In this document: positions 43,592-52,423 of the stretch, in pieces
Layout: every line of letters begins with the position of its first letter
How positions within the stretch are numbered: position 1 is the stretch's first letter
From: Streptomyces toxytricini
GTDB taxonomy: Bacteria; Actinomycetota; Actinomycetes; Streptomycetales; Streptomycetaceae
NCBI RefSeq assembly: GCF_014649915.1
Contig: NZ_BMTY01000002.1
Span: 159,441 to 223,440 of the forward strand
DNA length: 64,000 bases
Direction: 5' to 3'
Translations under genes and position numbers: made by a program
The notes under the pieces: model-generated
Databases searched by the model: none
Told to the model about the DNA's origin: nothing
Seen by the model: only the letters and a program-made list of their open reading frames with translations

Positions 43592-46132
43592 ATGAGCGAG
43601 CACCGCCGCAAACCGCCGCAGCCCGAAGGCGGCGGACGTGCCGCAGCCCGCAGGGCTGCCCAGCAGCGCCCCGGACGGGGTGCCGGGCCCGCGGGCAACG
43701 TCCCCACCGCGTCGCACAGCGGACCGTACGCAGACCCGCGCGGGGGGCACGGCAGCCGCGGAGCGCGGCGAGCCCCCCAGGGGCCCGCGGGACGCGGCCG
43801 CGGAGCAGGCCGCCCGGACAAGAGGCTGATCAACTATCCGCGCTCCGACAAGGACGGCTGGCAGCGCTTCGTGCCGTCCTGGAAGCTGGTCGGCGGCACG
43901 GCCCTGGGCTTCTTCGCGATCGTCTTCGCGGGCGCCGGCATCGGCATCGCGGCGGTGGACACGCCCAACCCGAACCTGGCGGCCCAGGCGCAGAACAACG
44001 TCTTCTACTGGGCCGACGACACCCAGATGGTCGCCACCGGCGGCTCGATGAACCGGCAGATCGTGCCGATCGACAAGATCCCGAGGACGATGCAGAACGC
44101 GGTGATCGCCGCGGAGAACGAGTCCTTCGAGACCGACAAGGGCGTCGACCCGATGGGCATCGTGCGGGCCGTCTGGAACATGGCCAAGGGCGGCTCCACC
44201 CAGGGCGGGTCCACGATCACGCAGCAGTACGTGAAGAACACGTACCTGGACTCCGACCAGACGCTGAAGCGCAAGGTCACCGAGCTCTTCATCTCGATAA
44301 GGCTGGGCGTCTCCGAGGAGAAGGACACGATCCTCGCCGGCTACCTGAACACCGCCTACTACGGCCGCGACGCCTACGGCATCCAGGCGGCCGCGCGCGC
44401 CTACTTCGGCAAGGACTGCTGGGACCTCAACCCGTCCGAGAGCGCCTTCCTCGCCGCCGTGCTCAAGGGCCCCAACCTGTACAACCCGGACGGCGGCGTC
44501 GGCGACAACGCCACGCCCGAGGAGAACACCAAGCGCGCCCACGCCCGCTGGGCCTGGGTGCTCGACCGCGAGGTGGCGGTCGGGCGCATGGACAAGGCGG
44601 AGCGGGAGAAGTACCGGGAGTTCCCCAAGCTCGTCGACTCCGAGCAGGCCCGCAGCCTCGCCGGCCAGACCGGCTACCTGGTCGAGACGGCCAAGCAGTA
44701 CGTGATGAAGGTCGCGAAGCTCACCCCCGAGCAGATGGCCCGCGGCGGCTACCAGATCAAGACCACCTTCCAGAAGCCGAAGGTGGACGCCCTGGCCAAG
44801 GCGGTCGAGGACACCCGCAAGGACTTCCTGGACGAGAAGGCCCGGCCCGAGTACGACACCTTCGTCCAGTTCGGTGCCGCCTCCGTCGACGTGAAGACCG
44901 GCGCGATCGTCGCCCTGTACGGCGGCCCCGGCATGGACAAGAAGTACTTCAGCAACAACGCCAACACCATCGGCGTCCCGGTCGGCTCGACCTGGAAGCC
45001 GTACGTGCTGGCGGCGGCCATGGAGTACGGGACGCAGAACTCGGGCGGCCGCGGGATCTCGCCGCAGAGCAAGTACCAGGCCAACGACCTCACGGTGATC
45101 AACAACCGGGACGGCAAGCCGCTGCGGGACGCGAGCGGCAAGCCGTTCCGACAGAAGAACGAGAGTCCCTACCCGTACGGCTACGTGACGCTCCACGAGG
45201 CGATGGAGAAGTCGATCAACGTGCCGTTCGCCCAGCTCGTCTTCGACGTGGGCCACGGCAAGGTCCGGGACGTGGCCAAGGCCACGGGCATCCTGGACTC
45301 GTCCATGAACCCGAACAACGACGCCTCGTTCGCCCTGGGCACCTCGACGCCCAGCGCCATCCGCATGGCCGACTCGTACGCCACGTTCGCCTCCTCCGGC
45401 ATCCACCGCGAGCCCTACTCGGTGCGCAGCGTCCAGAAGGACGGCCGGGACCTCCCCGGGTTCGAGCCGCCCAAGGAGGAGCGGGCGATGGACGACGCCA
45501 TCGCCGACAACGTCACCAAGGTGCTCCGGAACGTCGTCGAGAACGGCACCGGCACCAAGGCCCGCAAGCTGGGCCGCCCGGCGGCCGGCAAGACCGGTAC
45601 GACGGACGAGAACAAGTCGGCGTGGTTCGTCGGATACACCCCGGAGCTGTCCACCTCGGTGGCCCTCTTCCGCACCGACCCGAACTCGAAGGAGAAGGAG
45701 CTGATGTCCATGAAGGGCGTCGGCGGCACCGACTCCATCCACGGTGGCGACATTCCGGCCGTCATCTGGACCGCGTACATGAAGGACGCCCTCAAGGGCA
45801 CTCCGGTCAAGCAGTTCCCCGAGCCGGAGGACATCGGCGTGATCGCCGACGGGGCGGGCGCGCCCTCCCCCAGCCCCTCGGCGGTCCCCTCGCCGTCGGC
45901 GTCGGCCTCGCCGTCCCCCTCGGCCTCCCCGTCGCCGTCCCCGAGCCGCTCCCGCGGCGGTACGGGCCGCCCCTGCAAGCCGTGGGAGCTGTACTGCATC
46001 CCCGACGACAGCGGCGGTGTCGACGGCGGCAGCGACGGCTCGTCCGGCTCGCCGAGCCCGTCCCCATCGGTCAGGCCGGGACGCCCCGGCGGCGTCACCA
46101 GCTGGGGCGGCAGCACGGGGTTCACGGGCTGA
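43592..46132 (+). CDS. Class A penicillin-binding protein (glycosyltransferase/transpeptidase)
   Basis: An 846-residue bifunctional peptidoglycan synthase. A basic, Gly/Arg-rich cytoplasmic arm (about 1-95) precedes one membrane helix (about 98-121). The GT51 domain has the catalytic glutamate in AAENESF and GGSTITQQ near residues 170-215. The transpeptidase has STWK with S466, SIN at 541-543 and KTGTT from K667, so it looks active. The tail after about residue 755 is a Pro/Ser repeat stretch and glycine-rich end. It lies beside other envelope genes. Confidence 0.95.
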   Translation: MSEHRRKPPQPEGGGRAAARRAAQQRPGRGAGPAGNVPTASHSGPYADPRGGHGSRGARRAPQGPAGRGRGAGRPDKRLINYPRSDKDGWQRFVPSWKLVGGTALGFFAIVFAGAGIGIAAVDTPNPNLAAQAQNNVFYWADDTQMVATGGSMNRQIVPIDKIPRTMQNAVIAAENESFETDKGVDPMGIVRAVWNMAKGGSTQGGSTITQQYVKNTYLDSDQTLKRKVTELFISIRLGVSEEKDTILAGYLNTAYYGRDAYGIQAAARAYFGKDCWDLNPSESAFLAAVLKGPNLYNPDGGVGDNATPEENTKRAHARWAWVLDREVAVGRMDKAEREKYREFPKLVDSEQARSLAGQTGYLVETAKQYVMKVAKLTPEQMARGGYQIKTTFQKPKVDALAKAVEDTRKDFLDEKARPEYDTFVQFGAASVDVKTGAIVALYGGPGMDKKYFSNNANTIGVPVGSTWKPYVLAAAMEYGTQNSGGRGISPQSKYQANDLTVINNRDGKPLRDASGKPFRQKNESPYPYGYVTLHEAMEKSINVPFAQLVFDVGHGKVRDVAKATGILDSSMNPNNDASFALGTSTPSAIRMADSYATFASSGIHREPYSVRSVQKDGRDLPGFEPPKEERAMDDAIADNVTKVLRNVVENGTGTKARKLGRPAAGKTGTTDENKSAWFVGYTPELSTSVALFRTDPNSKEKELMSMKGVGGTDSIHGGDIPAVIWTAYMKDALKGTPVKQFPEPEDIGVIADGAGAPSPSPSAVPSPSASASPSPSASPSPSPSRSRGGTGRPCKPWELYCIPDDSGGVDGGSDGSSGSPSPSPSVRPGRPGGVTSWGGSTGFTG

Positions 46133-46153
46133 CCCCGCCGCCCCTCGCGCCCC

Positions 46154-46186
46154 GGAGGGCCGCCGCACCGGTTGCGGCGGCCCTCC
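46154..46186 (+). terminator. Terminator after the penicillin-binding protein gene
   Basis: A 14-bp stem (GGAGGGCCGCCGCA at 46154-46167 pairing with 46173-46186) with a 5-nt loop lies 22 bp beyond the stop. Confidence 0.8.
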
Positions 46187-46219
46187 CGCGCGTCCGGCGG
46201 CGTACGGCAGGATGAGCGC

Positions 46220-47674
46220 ATGACGAAGGTGCACGAGGGCCGGCTCGCACTTCCCACCCGGGAGGACGAGGTCGCCGCGGCCGGCAGCGAGTTCATCGGC
46301 GGGCCGATCGGCCGCCACGCCAGGCTGGGCGGCCACTGGCTCCACCCGGTGCGGGTCGTGGCCTTGACCGCGATCGGGATGTTCGCGCTCGGCATGGTGC
46401 AGAAGCTGCCCTGCTACAACTGGGCGTGGTTCCGCGGCGCGGGCTCGCAGTACACCCACGCCTGCTACTCGGACATCCCGCACCTCTTCGTGGCCCGGGG
46501 CTTCGCCGACGGCCTCACGCCGTACTTCGACCGGATCCCCGGCGACATGGCCTACCTCGAGTACCCGGTGCTCACGGGCCTCTTCATGGAGGTCGCGTCC
46601 TGGCTGACCCCGGGCGGCGGCTCGATGCAGCACCGGGAGCAGATGTACTGGATGGCCAACGCGGGCATGCTGATGGCCTGCGCCGCCGCCATCGCCGTGT
46701 GCGTCGCCCGCACGCACCGCAGCCGGCCCTGGGACGCGCTGCTCTTCGCCCTCGCCCCGGCGTACGCACTCACGGCGACGATCAACTGGGACCTGCTGGC
46801 CATCGCCCTGACCGCGGCGGGCATGCTCGCGTGGTCCCGCAGCCGCACCCTCCTCGCGGGCGTCCTGATCGGGCTGGCGACGGCAGCCAAGCTCTATCCC
46901 GTGCTGCTGCTCGGGGTGCTGTTCGTGCTGTGCTGGCGGGCCGGGAAGTGGCGCGCCTTCGGCGCGGCGGCCCTCGGTGCGGCCGCGTCGTGGCTCGTGG
47001 TGAACCTGCCGGTCATGCTGTTCGCCTGGGAGGGCTGGCAGAAGTTCTACACGTTCAGCCAGGAGCGGCCCATCGACTTCGGCTCCGTGTGGCTGCTGAT
47101 CTCGCAGCGGACGGGGAACCCCCTGACCGGCGCCAACACCTACGCGACGGGCCTGACGCTGCTGCTCTGCGCGGGCATCGGGCTGCTGACGCTCACGGCC
47201 CCGCGCCGCCCGCGCTTCGCCCAGCTGGCCTTCCTGGTGGTGGCCGTCTTCATCCTGGCCAACAAGGTCTACTCGCCGCAGTACGTGCTGTGGCTGATCC
47301 CGCTGGCGGCGCTGGCCCGGCCGCGCTGGCGCGACTTCCTGGTGTGGCAGGCGTGCGAGGTCATGTACTTCCTCGGGATCTGGCTCTACCTGGCCTACAC
47401 CACCAGCGGCGACAAGCACCAGGGGCTGCCGCCCGAGGGCTACCAGCTGGCCATCGCGGTGCACCTGCTGGGGACGCTGTACCTGTGCGCGGTGGTGGTC
47501 CGCGACATCCTGATGCCCGAGCGGGACGTCGTACGCCGCGACGGCTCGGACGACCCGTCGGGCGGCGTCCTGGACGGCGCCGGGGACGTGTTCACGCTGT
47601 CGGACGCCCTGCGGGGGCAGCGGCACGAGGAGCCGGAGCAGCTGGTCGAGTGGGGCGCCGCCCGCGGCGGATGA
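46220..47674 (+). CDS. Glycosyltransferase family 87 membrane protein
   Basis: A 484-residue integral membrane protein with about 10 hydrophobic segments. It resembles GT87/ArnT-like polyprenyl-phosphate-sugar transferases: an early extracytoplasmic loop with conserved Asp/Arg (ACYSDIPHLF, DRIPGDMAYLEYPVLTG) and a KLYP-type motif (AAKLYPVLLLGVL). The acceptor and the sugar are unknown. The ATG at 46220 with AGGATGA upstream was chosen over a start at 46172. The preceding gene is the PBP; a bidirectional hairpin follows. Confidence 0.86.
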   Translation: MTKVHEGRLALPTREDEVAAAGSEFIGGPIGRHARLGGHWLHPVRVVALTAIGMFALGMVQKLPCYNWAWFRGAGSQYTHACYSDIPHLFVARGFADGLTPYFDRIPGDMAYLEYPVLTGLFMEVASWLTPGGGSMQHREQMYWMANAGMLMACAAAIAVCVARTHRSRPWDALLFALAPAYALTATINWDLLAIALTAAGMLAWSRSRTLLAGVLIGLATAAKLYPVLLLGVLFVLCWRAGKWRAFGAAALGAAASWLVVNLPVMLFAWEGWQKFYTFSQERPIDFGSVWLLISQRTGNPLTGANTYATGLTLLLCAGIGLLTLTAPRRPRFAQLAFLVVAVFILANKVYSPQYVLWLIPLAALARPRWRDFLVWQACEVMYFLGIWLYLAYTTSGDKHQGLPPEGYQLAIAVHLLGTLYLCAVVVRDILMPERDVVRRDGSDDPSGGVLDGAGDVFTLSDALRGQRHEEPEQLVEWGAARGG

Positions 47675-47713
47675 CGGAGCGCGCCCGGCGGCTGCCCGCC
47701 CCGGGCACGGGCG

Positions 47714-47746
47714 GGCGGGCCCGGGGCGGACTGCCCCGGGCCCGCC
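47714..47746. terminator. Bidirectional terminator between convergent genes
   Basis: A 14-bp perfect stem (47714-47727 pairing with 47733-47746) with a 5-nt loop lies between the convergent GT87 and alanine-racemase-like genes. Confidence 0.8.
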
Positions 47747-47751
47747 GCCTT

Positions 47752-48783
47752 CTACGCGTCGAGGAGCCGGTCGAACTGCGTCGTGGTGTGGCGCAGGTGC
47801 GCCACGAGCTCGTCGCCGACCTTCGGCTCGGGCGCGTCGGACGGCACGAAAAGGATGGAGACCTGCATGTGCGGCGGCTCCGCGAACCAGCGCTGCTTGC
47901 CCGCCCACACGAACGGCGAAAGGTTCCGGTTGACGGTGGCCAGGCCGGCCCGGGCCACGCCCTTGGCGCGCGGCATCACGCCGTGGAGGGCCTTGGGGGC
48001 CTCCAGGCCGACGCCGTGCGAGGTGCCTCCTGCGACCACGACGAGCCAGCCGTCCGAGGCGGCCTTCTGCTGGCGGTAGCCGAACCGGTCGCCCTTGGCG
48101 ACGCGGGTGACGTCCAGGACGCTGCCGCGGTAGGCGGTCGCGTCGTGGTCGCCGAGCCACAGCCGGGTGCCGATGCGAGCCCGGAAGCGGGTCTGCGGGA
48201 ACTGCGCCTGGAGGCGGGCCAGGTCCTCGGAGCGCAGGTGGCTGACGAACATGGTGTGCAGCGGCAGGCGGGCCGCCCGCAGGCGGTCCATCCAGCCGAT
48301 GACCTCCTCGACCGGGTCCGAGCCGTCCGGGCGGTCCAGCGGCAGGTGCAGGGCGAAGCCCTCCAGCCGCACGTCCTCGATCGCCGAGGCCAGCTGGCCC
48401 AGGTCCTGCTCGGAGATCCCGTGGCGACGCATGGAGCTCATGCACTCGATGACGACGCGGGCGCCGACCAGGCCGCGCACCCCGTCCAGGGAGGACACGG
48501 AGCGGATCACCCGGTCCGGCAGCGGCACCGGCTCCTCGCCCCGCCGGAACGGGGTGAGGACGAGCAGGTCGCCGCCGAACAGGTCCTTGATGGTCGCGGC
48601 CTCGTAGGTGGTGCCGACGGCCAGGATGTCGGTGCCCAGCCGGGTCGCCTCCTCGCAGAGCCGCTCGTGGCCGAAGCCGTAGCCGTTGCCCTTGCAGACC
48701 GGGACCATTCCGGGGAACTGGTCGAGGATCTGCTTGTGGTGCGCACGCCAGCGCGCGGTGTCGACGTAGAGCGTGAGCGCCAT
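47752..48783 (-). CDS. Alanine racemase-like PLP enzyme
   Basis: A 343-residue fold-type III PLP protein. The cofactor lysine is in VPVCKGNGYGFGHERL near residues 27-42, aligned with the canonical lysine motif. The later region that usually has the catalytic tyrosine (GYADGY) reads VVVAGGTSHGVGLEA, which lacks it. It lies 67 bp downstream of femX on the same strand, and such pairs are common in Streptomyces. It may use a substrate other than alanine, or have altered catalysis; it is an annotation rather than a shown racemase. Confidence 0.78.
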   Translation of the reverse strand: MALTLYVDTARWRAHHKQILDQFPGMVPVCKGNGYGFGHERLCEEATRLGTDILAVGTTYEAATIKDLFGGDLLVLTPFRRGEEPVPLPDRVIRSVSSLDGVRGLVGARVVIECMSSMRRHGISEQDLGQLASAIEDVRLEGFALHLPLDRPDGSDPVEEVIGWMDRLRAARLPLHTMFVSHLRSEDLARLQAQFPQTRFRARIGTRLWLGDHDATAYRGSVLDVTRVAKGDRFGYRQQKAASDGWLVVVAGGTSHGVGLEAPKALHGVMPRAKGVARAGLATVNRNLSPFVWAGKQRWFAEPPHMQVSILFVPSDAPEPKVGDELVAHLRHTTTQFDRLLDA

Positions 48784-48850
48784 GCCCGTCCGGAGCCTCT
48801 CTGGAAATGGCTGCTGATGCAGCGGTGCGGTGGTGTGGGGGTGCGGGGCG

Positions 48851-49969
48851 TCAGCGGCGCGACATGTAGATGTCGAGCGCCTTGTGCAGCACCTTGTTGA
48901 GCGGGAAGTCCCATTCGCCGACGTACTCGACGGCCTCGCCGCCCGTGCCGACCTTGAACTGGATGAGGCCGAACAGGTGGTCGTTCTCGTCCAGCGTGTC
49001 GCTGATGCCGCGCAGGTCGTAGACGCTCGCGCCCAGGGCGTAGGCGTCGCGCAGCATGCGCCACTGCATCGCGTTCGACGGGCGCACCTCGCGCTTGTGG
49101 TTGGCGGAGGCGCCGTACGAGTACCAGACGTGCTGGCCGACGGTGATCATGGTGGCGGCGGCCAGGGCCTCGCCCTCGTGCTTGGCGAGGTAGAGCCGCA
49201 TGCGGTTGGGGTCCTCGGAGTTGAGGGCCGTCCACTGGCGCTGGAAGTAGCTGAGCGGGCGCGGGCGGAACTTGTCGCGCACGGCCGTGATCTCGTACAG
49301 GTGCTGCCAGGTCTCCAGGTCCTCGTAACCGCCCTGGACGACCTCGACGCCGGCCTTCTCGGCCTTCTTGATGTTGCGGCGCCACAGCTGGTTGAAGCCC
49401 TTGAGGACGTCGTCCAGCGAGCGGTTCGCGAGCGGCACCTGGAAGACGTAGCGCGGCTGGACGTCGCCGAAGCCGGCGCCGCCGTCCTCGCCCTGCTGCC
49501 AGCCCATGCGGCGCAGCTTGTCGGACACCTCGAAGGCGCGGGGCTCGATGTGCGAGGCCTCGACGTCGCGGAGCCGCTTGACCTCGGGGTCCTGGATGCC
49601 GGCCTTGATGGCGGCGGAGTTCCACCGCCGGATGACGACGGGCGGGCCCATCTTCACGGTGAAGGCGCCCTGCCGCTTGAGGTGGGCCAGCATCGGCTGG
49701 AGCCACTCCTCCAGGTTCGGGGCGAACCAGTTGATGACGGGGCCCTCGGGCAGGTAGGCGAGGTACCGCTTCACCTTGGGCAGCTGGCGGTACAACACGA
49801 GTGCGGCACCGACGAGTTCGTCGTTCTGGTTGAACCATCCGAGGTTCTCGGACCGCCACTCGTTCTTCACGTCGGCCCACGCCGGGACCTGGCAGTGGCT
49901 AGCCGAGGGCAGGGTCTGGAGGTATCCCAGATGCTGCTCTCGGCTGATGGTCCTCAGGGACAGGCTCAT
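48851..49969 (-). CDS. femX: FemX-type peptidoglycan bridge aminoacyltransferase
   Basis: A 372-residue FemABX protein that adds the bridge amino acid (glycine on LL-diaminopimelate in Streptomyces) to lipid II using aminoacyl-tRNA. Two GNAT-like domains are present. Residues about 60-140 and 200-330 hold family blocks (VLYRQLPKVKRYLAYLPEGPV, YASGASANHKREV-type AMQWRMLRDAY). The final segment FGLIQFKVGTGGEAVEYVGEWDFPLN is the FemX C-terminal hallmark. It is upstream of the racemase-like gene. A promoter candidate lies just upstream. Confidence 0.92.
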   Translation of the reverse strand: MSLSLRTISREQHLGYLQTLPSASHCQVPAWADVKNEWRSENLGWFNQNDELVGAALVLYRQLPKVKRYLAYLPEGPVINWFAPNLEEWLQPMLAHLKRQGAFTVKMGPPVVIRRWNSAAIKAGIQDPEVKRLRDVEASHIEPRAFEVSDKLRRMGWQQGEDGGAGFGDVQPRYVFQVPLANRSLDDVLKGFNQLWRRNIKKAEKAGVEVVQGGYEDLETWQHLYEITAVRDKFRPRPLSYFQRQWTALNSEDPNRMRLYLAKHEGEALAAATMITVGQHVWYSYGASANHKREVRPSNAMQWRMLRDAYALGASVYDLRGISDTLDENDHLFGLIQFKVGTGGEAVEYVGEWDFPLNKVLHKALDIYMSRR

Positions 49970-49997
49970 TCGGGGCGTCTCCTCCGGCGGCTTCGCT

Positions 49998-50026
49998 GGC
50001 TATGGCGCGAAGCCTACTGCGACAAG
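49998..50026 (-). promoter_or_regulatory. Candidate femX promoter
   Basis: TTGTCG (50021-50026) and TAGCCA (49998-50003) on the minus strand with a 17-bp spacer end 29 bp before the femX start. Confidence 0.4.
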
Positions 50027-50101
50027 GGCGCCACCCTTCTGGGGGACGGGCCGGTCCCGCACCCGGTCAGCGGCGGGTGCCCTGCCGCGGAGGGCCCCCG
50101 G

Positions 50102-50416
50102 TCAGCCCAGCCAGCCCCCGAAGAGCCCGCCGTGGGCCATGCCGAGGAAGAAGCCGAAGCCCGACGCGCCAAGGCCGATGATCAGTGCGAAGCGCTCGCG
50201 TGTCGTCTCGGAGATGAACTGGCCGTAGGCGCCGGTCAGGATGCCGAAGAGGCCGGTCCACGAGGTGAGCAGGTGGAGGTCGTGGAAGAAGGCCGTGATG
50301 AACGACACGAAGCCGAGGACGAGGGTGGCCGCCATCAGGGCGTCCTGGACGGGGTGCGGCTTGCCGTCGGTTGCGAGCAGCGAGATGGACGACTGGGTGC
50401 GTACTGCCTGTGCCAT
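50102..50416 (-). CDS. Small membrane protein of unknown function
   Basis: A 104-residue protein from an ATG at 50416 with AGGAGGTG upstream. After a hydrophilic N-terminus (MAQAVRTQSS), three hydrophobic segments are readable, near residues 32-47, 51-66 and 75-93, with short loops; the last loops are glycine-rich. It matches a Streptomyces family between femX and rpsF that has no assigned function. It is divergent from rpsF. A longer upstream frame overlaps the rpsF promoter and is not real. Confidence 0.72.
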   Translation of the reverse strand: MAQAVRTQSSISLLATDGKPHPVQDALMAATLVLGFVSFITAFFHDLHLLTSWTGLFGILTGAYGQFISETTRERFALIIGLGASGFGFFLGMAHGGLFGGWLG

Positions 50417-50528
50417 CGGAAAAGCACCTCCTGGCTGGGGCGGGGGGTGCTGCGGCTGGCCGCGGCCCGGCCGGGCATAGCACCGAGCACACCCGTTGCC
50501 TACAGATTGTGGCGCTCCGGTGCCGGAT

Positions 50529-50558
50529 TTCAACCGGAAGGAGTCGGCGGGGTAGTCT
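50529..50558 (+). promoter_or_regulatory. Candidate rpsF promoter
   Basis: TTCAAC (50529-50534) and TAGTCT (50553-50558) with an 18-bp spacer end about 105 bp before rpsF; the -10 matches the Streptomyces vegetative pattern. Confidence 0.5.
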
Positions 50559-50663
50559 GTACGGTCTGCGCGGTGTCTGCTCTCAGGCGCCGTGCAGTAC
50601 GCATCACGACCCTCCTGCCACGGAACGACCGTGGCCGCTGAGTCCAAAGGAGGTGGGTTCCAC

Positions 50664-50954
50664 ATGCGTCACTACGAAGTGATGGTCATCCTCGACCCGG
50701 ATCTCGAGGAGCGCGCTGTCGCCCCGCTGATCGAGAACTTCCTCTCCGTCGTCCGTGAGGGCAACGGAAAGGTGGAGAAGGTCGACACCTGGGGCCGTCG
50801 CCGTCTCGCCTACGAGATCAAGAAGAAGCCCGAGGGCATCTACTCGGTCATCGACCTGCAGGCCGAGCCTGCGGTCGTCAAGGAGCTCGACCGCCAGATG
50901 AACCTGAACGAGTCGGTTCTCCGGACCAAGGTCCTCCGCCCCGAGACCCACTGA
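50664..50954 (+). CDS. rpsF: 30S ribosomal protein S6
   Basis: A 96-residue S6 with the family sequence [16 protein letters not shown] and the conserved [13 protein letters not shown] block. S6 binds 16S rRNA together with S18, which is encoded in the same cluster. AAAGGAGGTG sits 8 bp upstream of ATG 50664. The order is rpsF-ssb-rpsR-rplI. Confidence 0.97.
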   Translation: MRHYEVMVILDPDLEERAVAPLIENFLSVVREGNGKVEKVDTWGRRRLAYEIKKKPEGIYSVIDLQAEPAVVKELDRQMNLNESVLRTKVLRPETH

Positions 50955-51025
50955 ACTCCGGTTCAGCGGTAATCGGGTTCGAGTAGCACAGCAGCCAGCA
51001 GCAATCCCCGCCGAGAGGTTCATCC

Positions 51026-51604
51026 ATGGCAGGCGAGACCGTCATCACGGTCGTCGGCAATCTCGTCGACGACCCCGAGCTGCGCTTCACCCCCTCGGGT
51101 GCGGCGGTCGCGAAGTTCCGTGTCGCGTCCACCCCCCGCACCTTCGACCGCCAGACGAACGAGTGGAAGGACGGCGAGAGCCTGTTCCTGACCTGCTCGG
51201 TGTGGCGGCAGGCGGCCGAGAACGTCGCCGAGTCCCTCCAGCGGGGCATGCGCGTCGTCGTGCAGGGCCGGCTGAGGCAGCGGTCGTACGAGGACCGTGA
51301 GGGTGTCAAGCGCACGGTCTTCGAGCTGGACGTCGAGGAAGTCGGCCCCAGCCTGAAGAACGCCACGGCCAAGGTCACCAAGACCACCGGTCGCGGCGGC
51401 CAGGGTGGATACGGCGGCGGCCAGCAGCAGCAGGGCGGCGGCGGTGGCTGGGGCGGAAGCTCCGGCGGCCCGCAGGGCGGCGGAGCTCCCTCCGACGACC
51501 CGTGGGCGTCCAGCGCGCCGGCCGGCGGCCAGCAGCAGCAGGGCGGCGGCGGTGGCTGGGGCGGAAGCTCCGGCGGCGGCTACTCGGACGAGCCCCCCTT
51601 CTAG
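51026..51604 (+). CDS. ssb: Single-stranded DNA-binding protein
   Basis: A 192-residue SSB with an N-terminal OB fold (residues 1-110: [29 protein letters not shown], then [37 protein letters not shown]). A Gly/Gln-rich linker of about 70 residues leads to the acidic DEPPF tip that recruits partner proteins. The linker contains two identical [18 protein letters not shown] peptides from an exact DNA repeat. It lies between rpsF and rpsR, the usual actinobacterial position. Confidence 0.96.
   Translation: MAGETVITVVGNLVDDPELRFTPSGAAVAKFRVASTPRTFDRQTNEWKDGESLFLTCSVWRQAAENVAESLQRGMRVVVQGRLRQRSYEDREGVKRTVFELDVEEVGPSLKNATAKVTKTTGRGGQGGYGGGQQQQGGGGGWGGSSGGPQGGGAPSDDPWASSAPAGGQQQQGGGGGWGGSSGGGYSDEPPF
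51415..51577 (+). repeat. Exact 55-bp direct repeat in the ssb linker
   Basis: Bases 51415-51469 and 51523-51577 are identical; the offset is 108 bp (36 codons), so both copies are in frame and encode the same Gly/Gln/Trp peptide. It is a recent duplication or slippage-prone unit within the flexible linker. Confidence 0.85.
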
Positions 51605-51647
51605 GGAAGCTCGCATCCCCACTTCTTGATCACACAGGAGAGACACC

Positions 51648-51884
51648 ATGGCGAAGCCGCCTGTGCGCAAGCCGAAGAAGAAGGTCTGCGCGTTCTGCAA
51701 GGACAAGACCGCGTACGTGGACTACAAGGACACGAACATGCTGCGGAAGTTCATTTCCGACCGCGGCAAGATCCGTGCCCGCCGCGTCACCGGCAACTGC
51801 ACGCAGCACCAGCGTGACGTCGCCACGGCCGTGAAGAACAGCCGTGAGATGGCGCTGCTGCCCTACACGTCCACCGCGCGATAA
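51648..51884 (+). CDS. rpsR: 30S ribosomal protein S18 (zinc-type)
   Basis: A 78-residue S18 with C14-x2-C17 and C51-x2-H54, which fit a zinc-binding ribbon. Streptomyces genomes often carry a second, cysteine-free copy under Zur control; this is the C+ form (established for the family; the other copy is not in this window). It follows ssb by 43 bp. Confidence 0.95.
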   Translation: MAKPPVRKPKKKVCAFCKDKTAYVDYKDTNMLRKFISDRGKIRARRVTGNCTQHQRDVATAVKNSREMALLPYTSTAR

Positions 51885-51902
51885 GGAAAGGGTGACCGAC
51901 CA

Positions 51903-52349
51903 ATGAAGATCATCCTGACCCAGGAGGTCTCGGGCCTCGGTGCCGCCGGCGACGTCGTCGACGTCAAGGACGGCTACGCTCGCAACTACCTGGTCCCGCG
52001 CGGTTTCGCGATCCGCTGGACCAAGGGTGGCGAGAAGGACGTGGCGCAGATCCGCCGCGCCCGCAAGATCCACGAGATCGCGACCATCGAGCAGGCCAAC
52101 GAGGTCAAGGCCAAGCTCGAGGGCACGAAGGTCCGTCTGGCCACCCGCTCGGGTGACGCCGGCCGCCTCTTCGGCTCCGTGACCCCGGCCGACATCGCCA
52201 CGGCGATCGAGGCTTCCGGTGGTCCGAAGGTCGACAAGCGCCGCGTCGAGCTGGCTGCCCCGATCAAGACCCTCGGTTCGTACCAGGTCTCCGTGCGTCT
52301 GCACGCCGAGGTCGCCGCGAACGTGGGCGTCGAGGTCGTCGCCGCCTGA
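51903..52349 (+). CDS. rplI: 50S ribosomal protein L9
   Basis: A 148-residue L9 with the N-terminal rRNA-binding domain ([34 protein letters not shown]), a long helix and a C-terminal domain ending in VVAA. It is the last gene of the rpsF cluster, 18 bp after rpsR. A strong hairpin and a parS site follow. Confidence 0.97.
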   Translation: MKIILTQEVSGLGAAGDVVDVKDGYARNYLVPRGFAIRWTKGGEKDVAQIRRARKIHEIATIEQANEVKAKLEGTKVRLATRSGDAGRLFGSVTPADIATAIEASGGPKVDKRRVELAAPIKTLGSYQVSVRLHAEVAANVGVEVVAA

Positions 52350-52360
52350 GTGCTGCGCAC

Positions 52361-52392
52361 GAAGGGCCGCACCCCTCGGGGTGCGGCCCTTC
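52361..52392. terminator. Bidirectional terminator between rplI and the MATE gene
   Basis: A 15-bp perfect stem (GAAGGGCCGCACCCC at 52361-52375 pairing with 52378-52392) has a 2-nt formal loop, 12 bp after the rplI stop. Confidence 0.85.
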
Positions 52393-52397
52393 GCCGT

Positions 52398-52411
52398 GTT
52401 TCACGTGAAAC
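52398..52411. other. parS: parS site after rplI
   Basis: Perfect GTTTCACGTGAAAC, 5 bp beyond the rplI-MATE terminator. Confidence 0.93.
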
Positions 52412-52423
52412 ATGCGCCCCGCT

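Noticed and set aside
43544..48445. A 1,633-codon open frame on the minus strand across the PBP and GT87 genes
   Set aside because: It is a GC-driven shadow frame: Arg/Ala/Gly-rich composition, no domain, and it overlaps two well-supported plus-strand genes.
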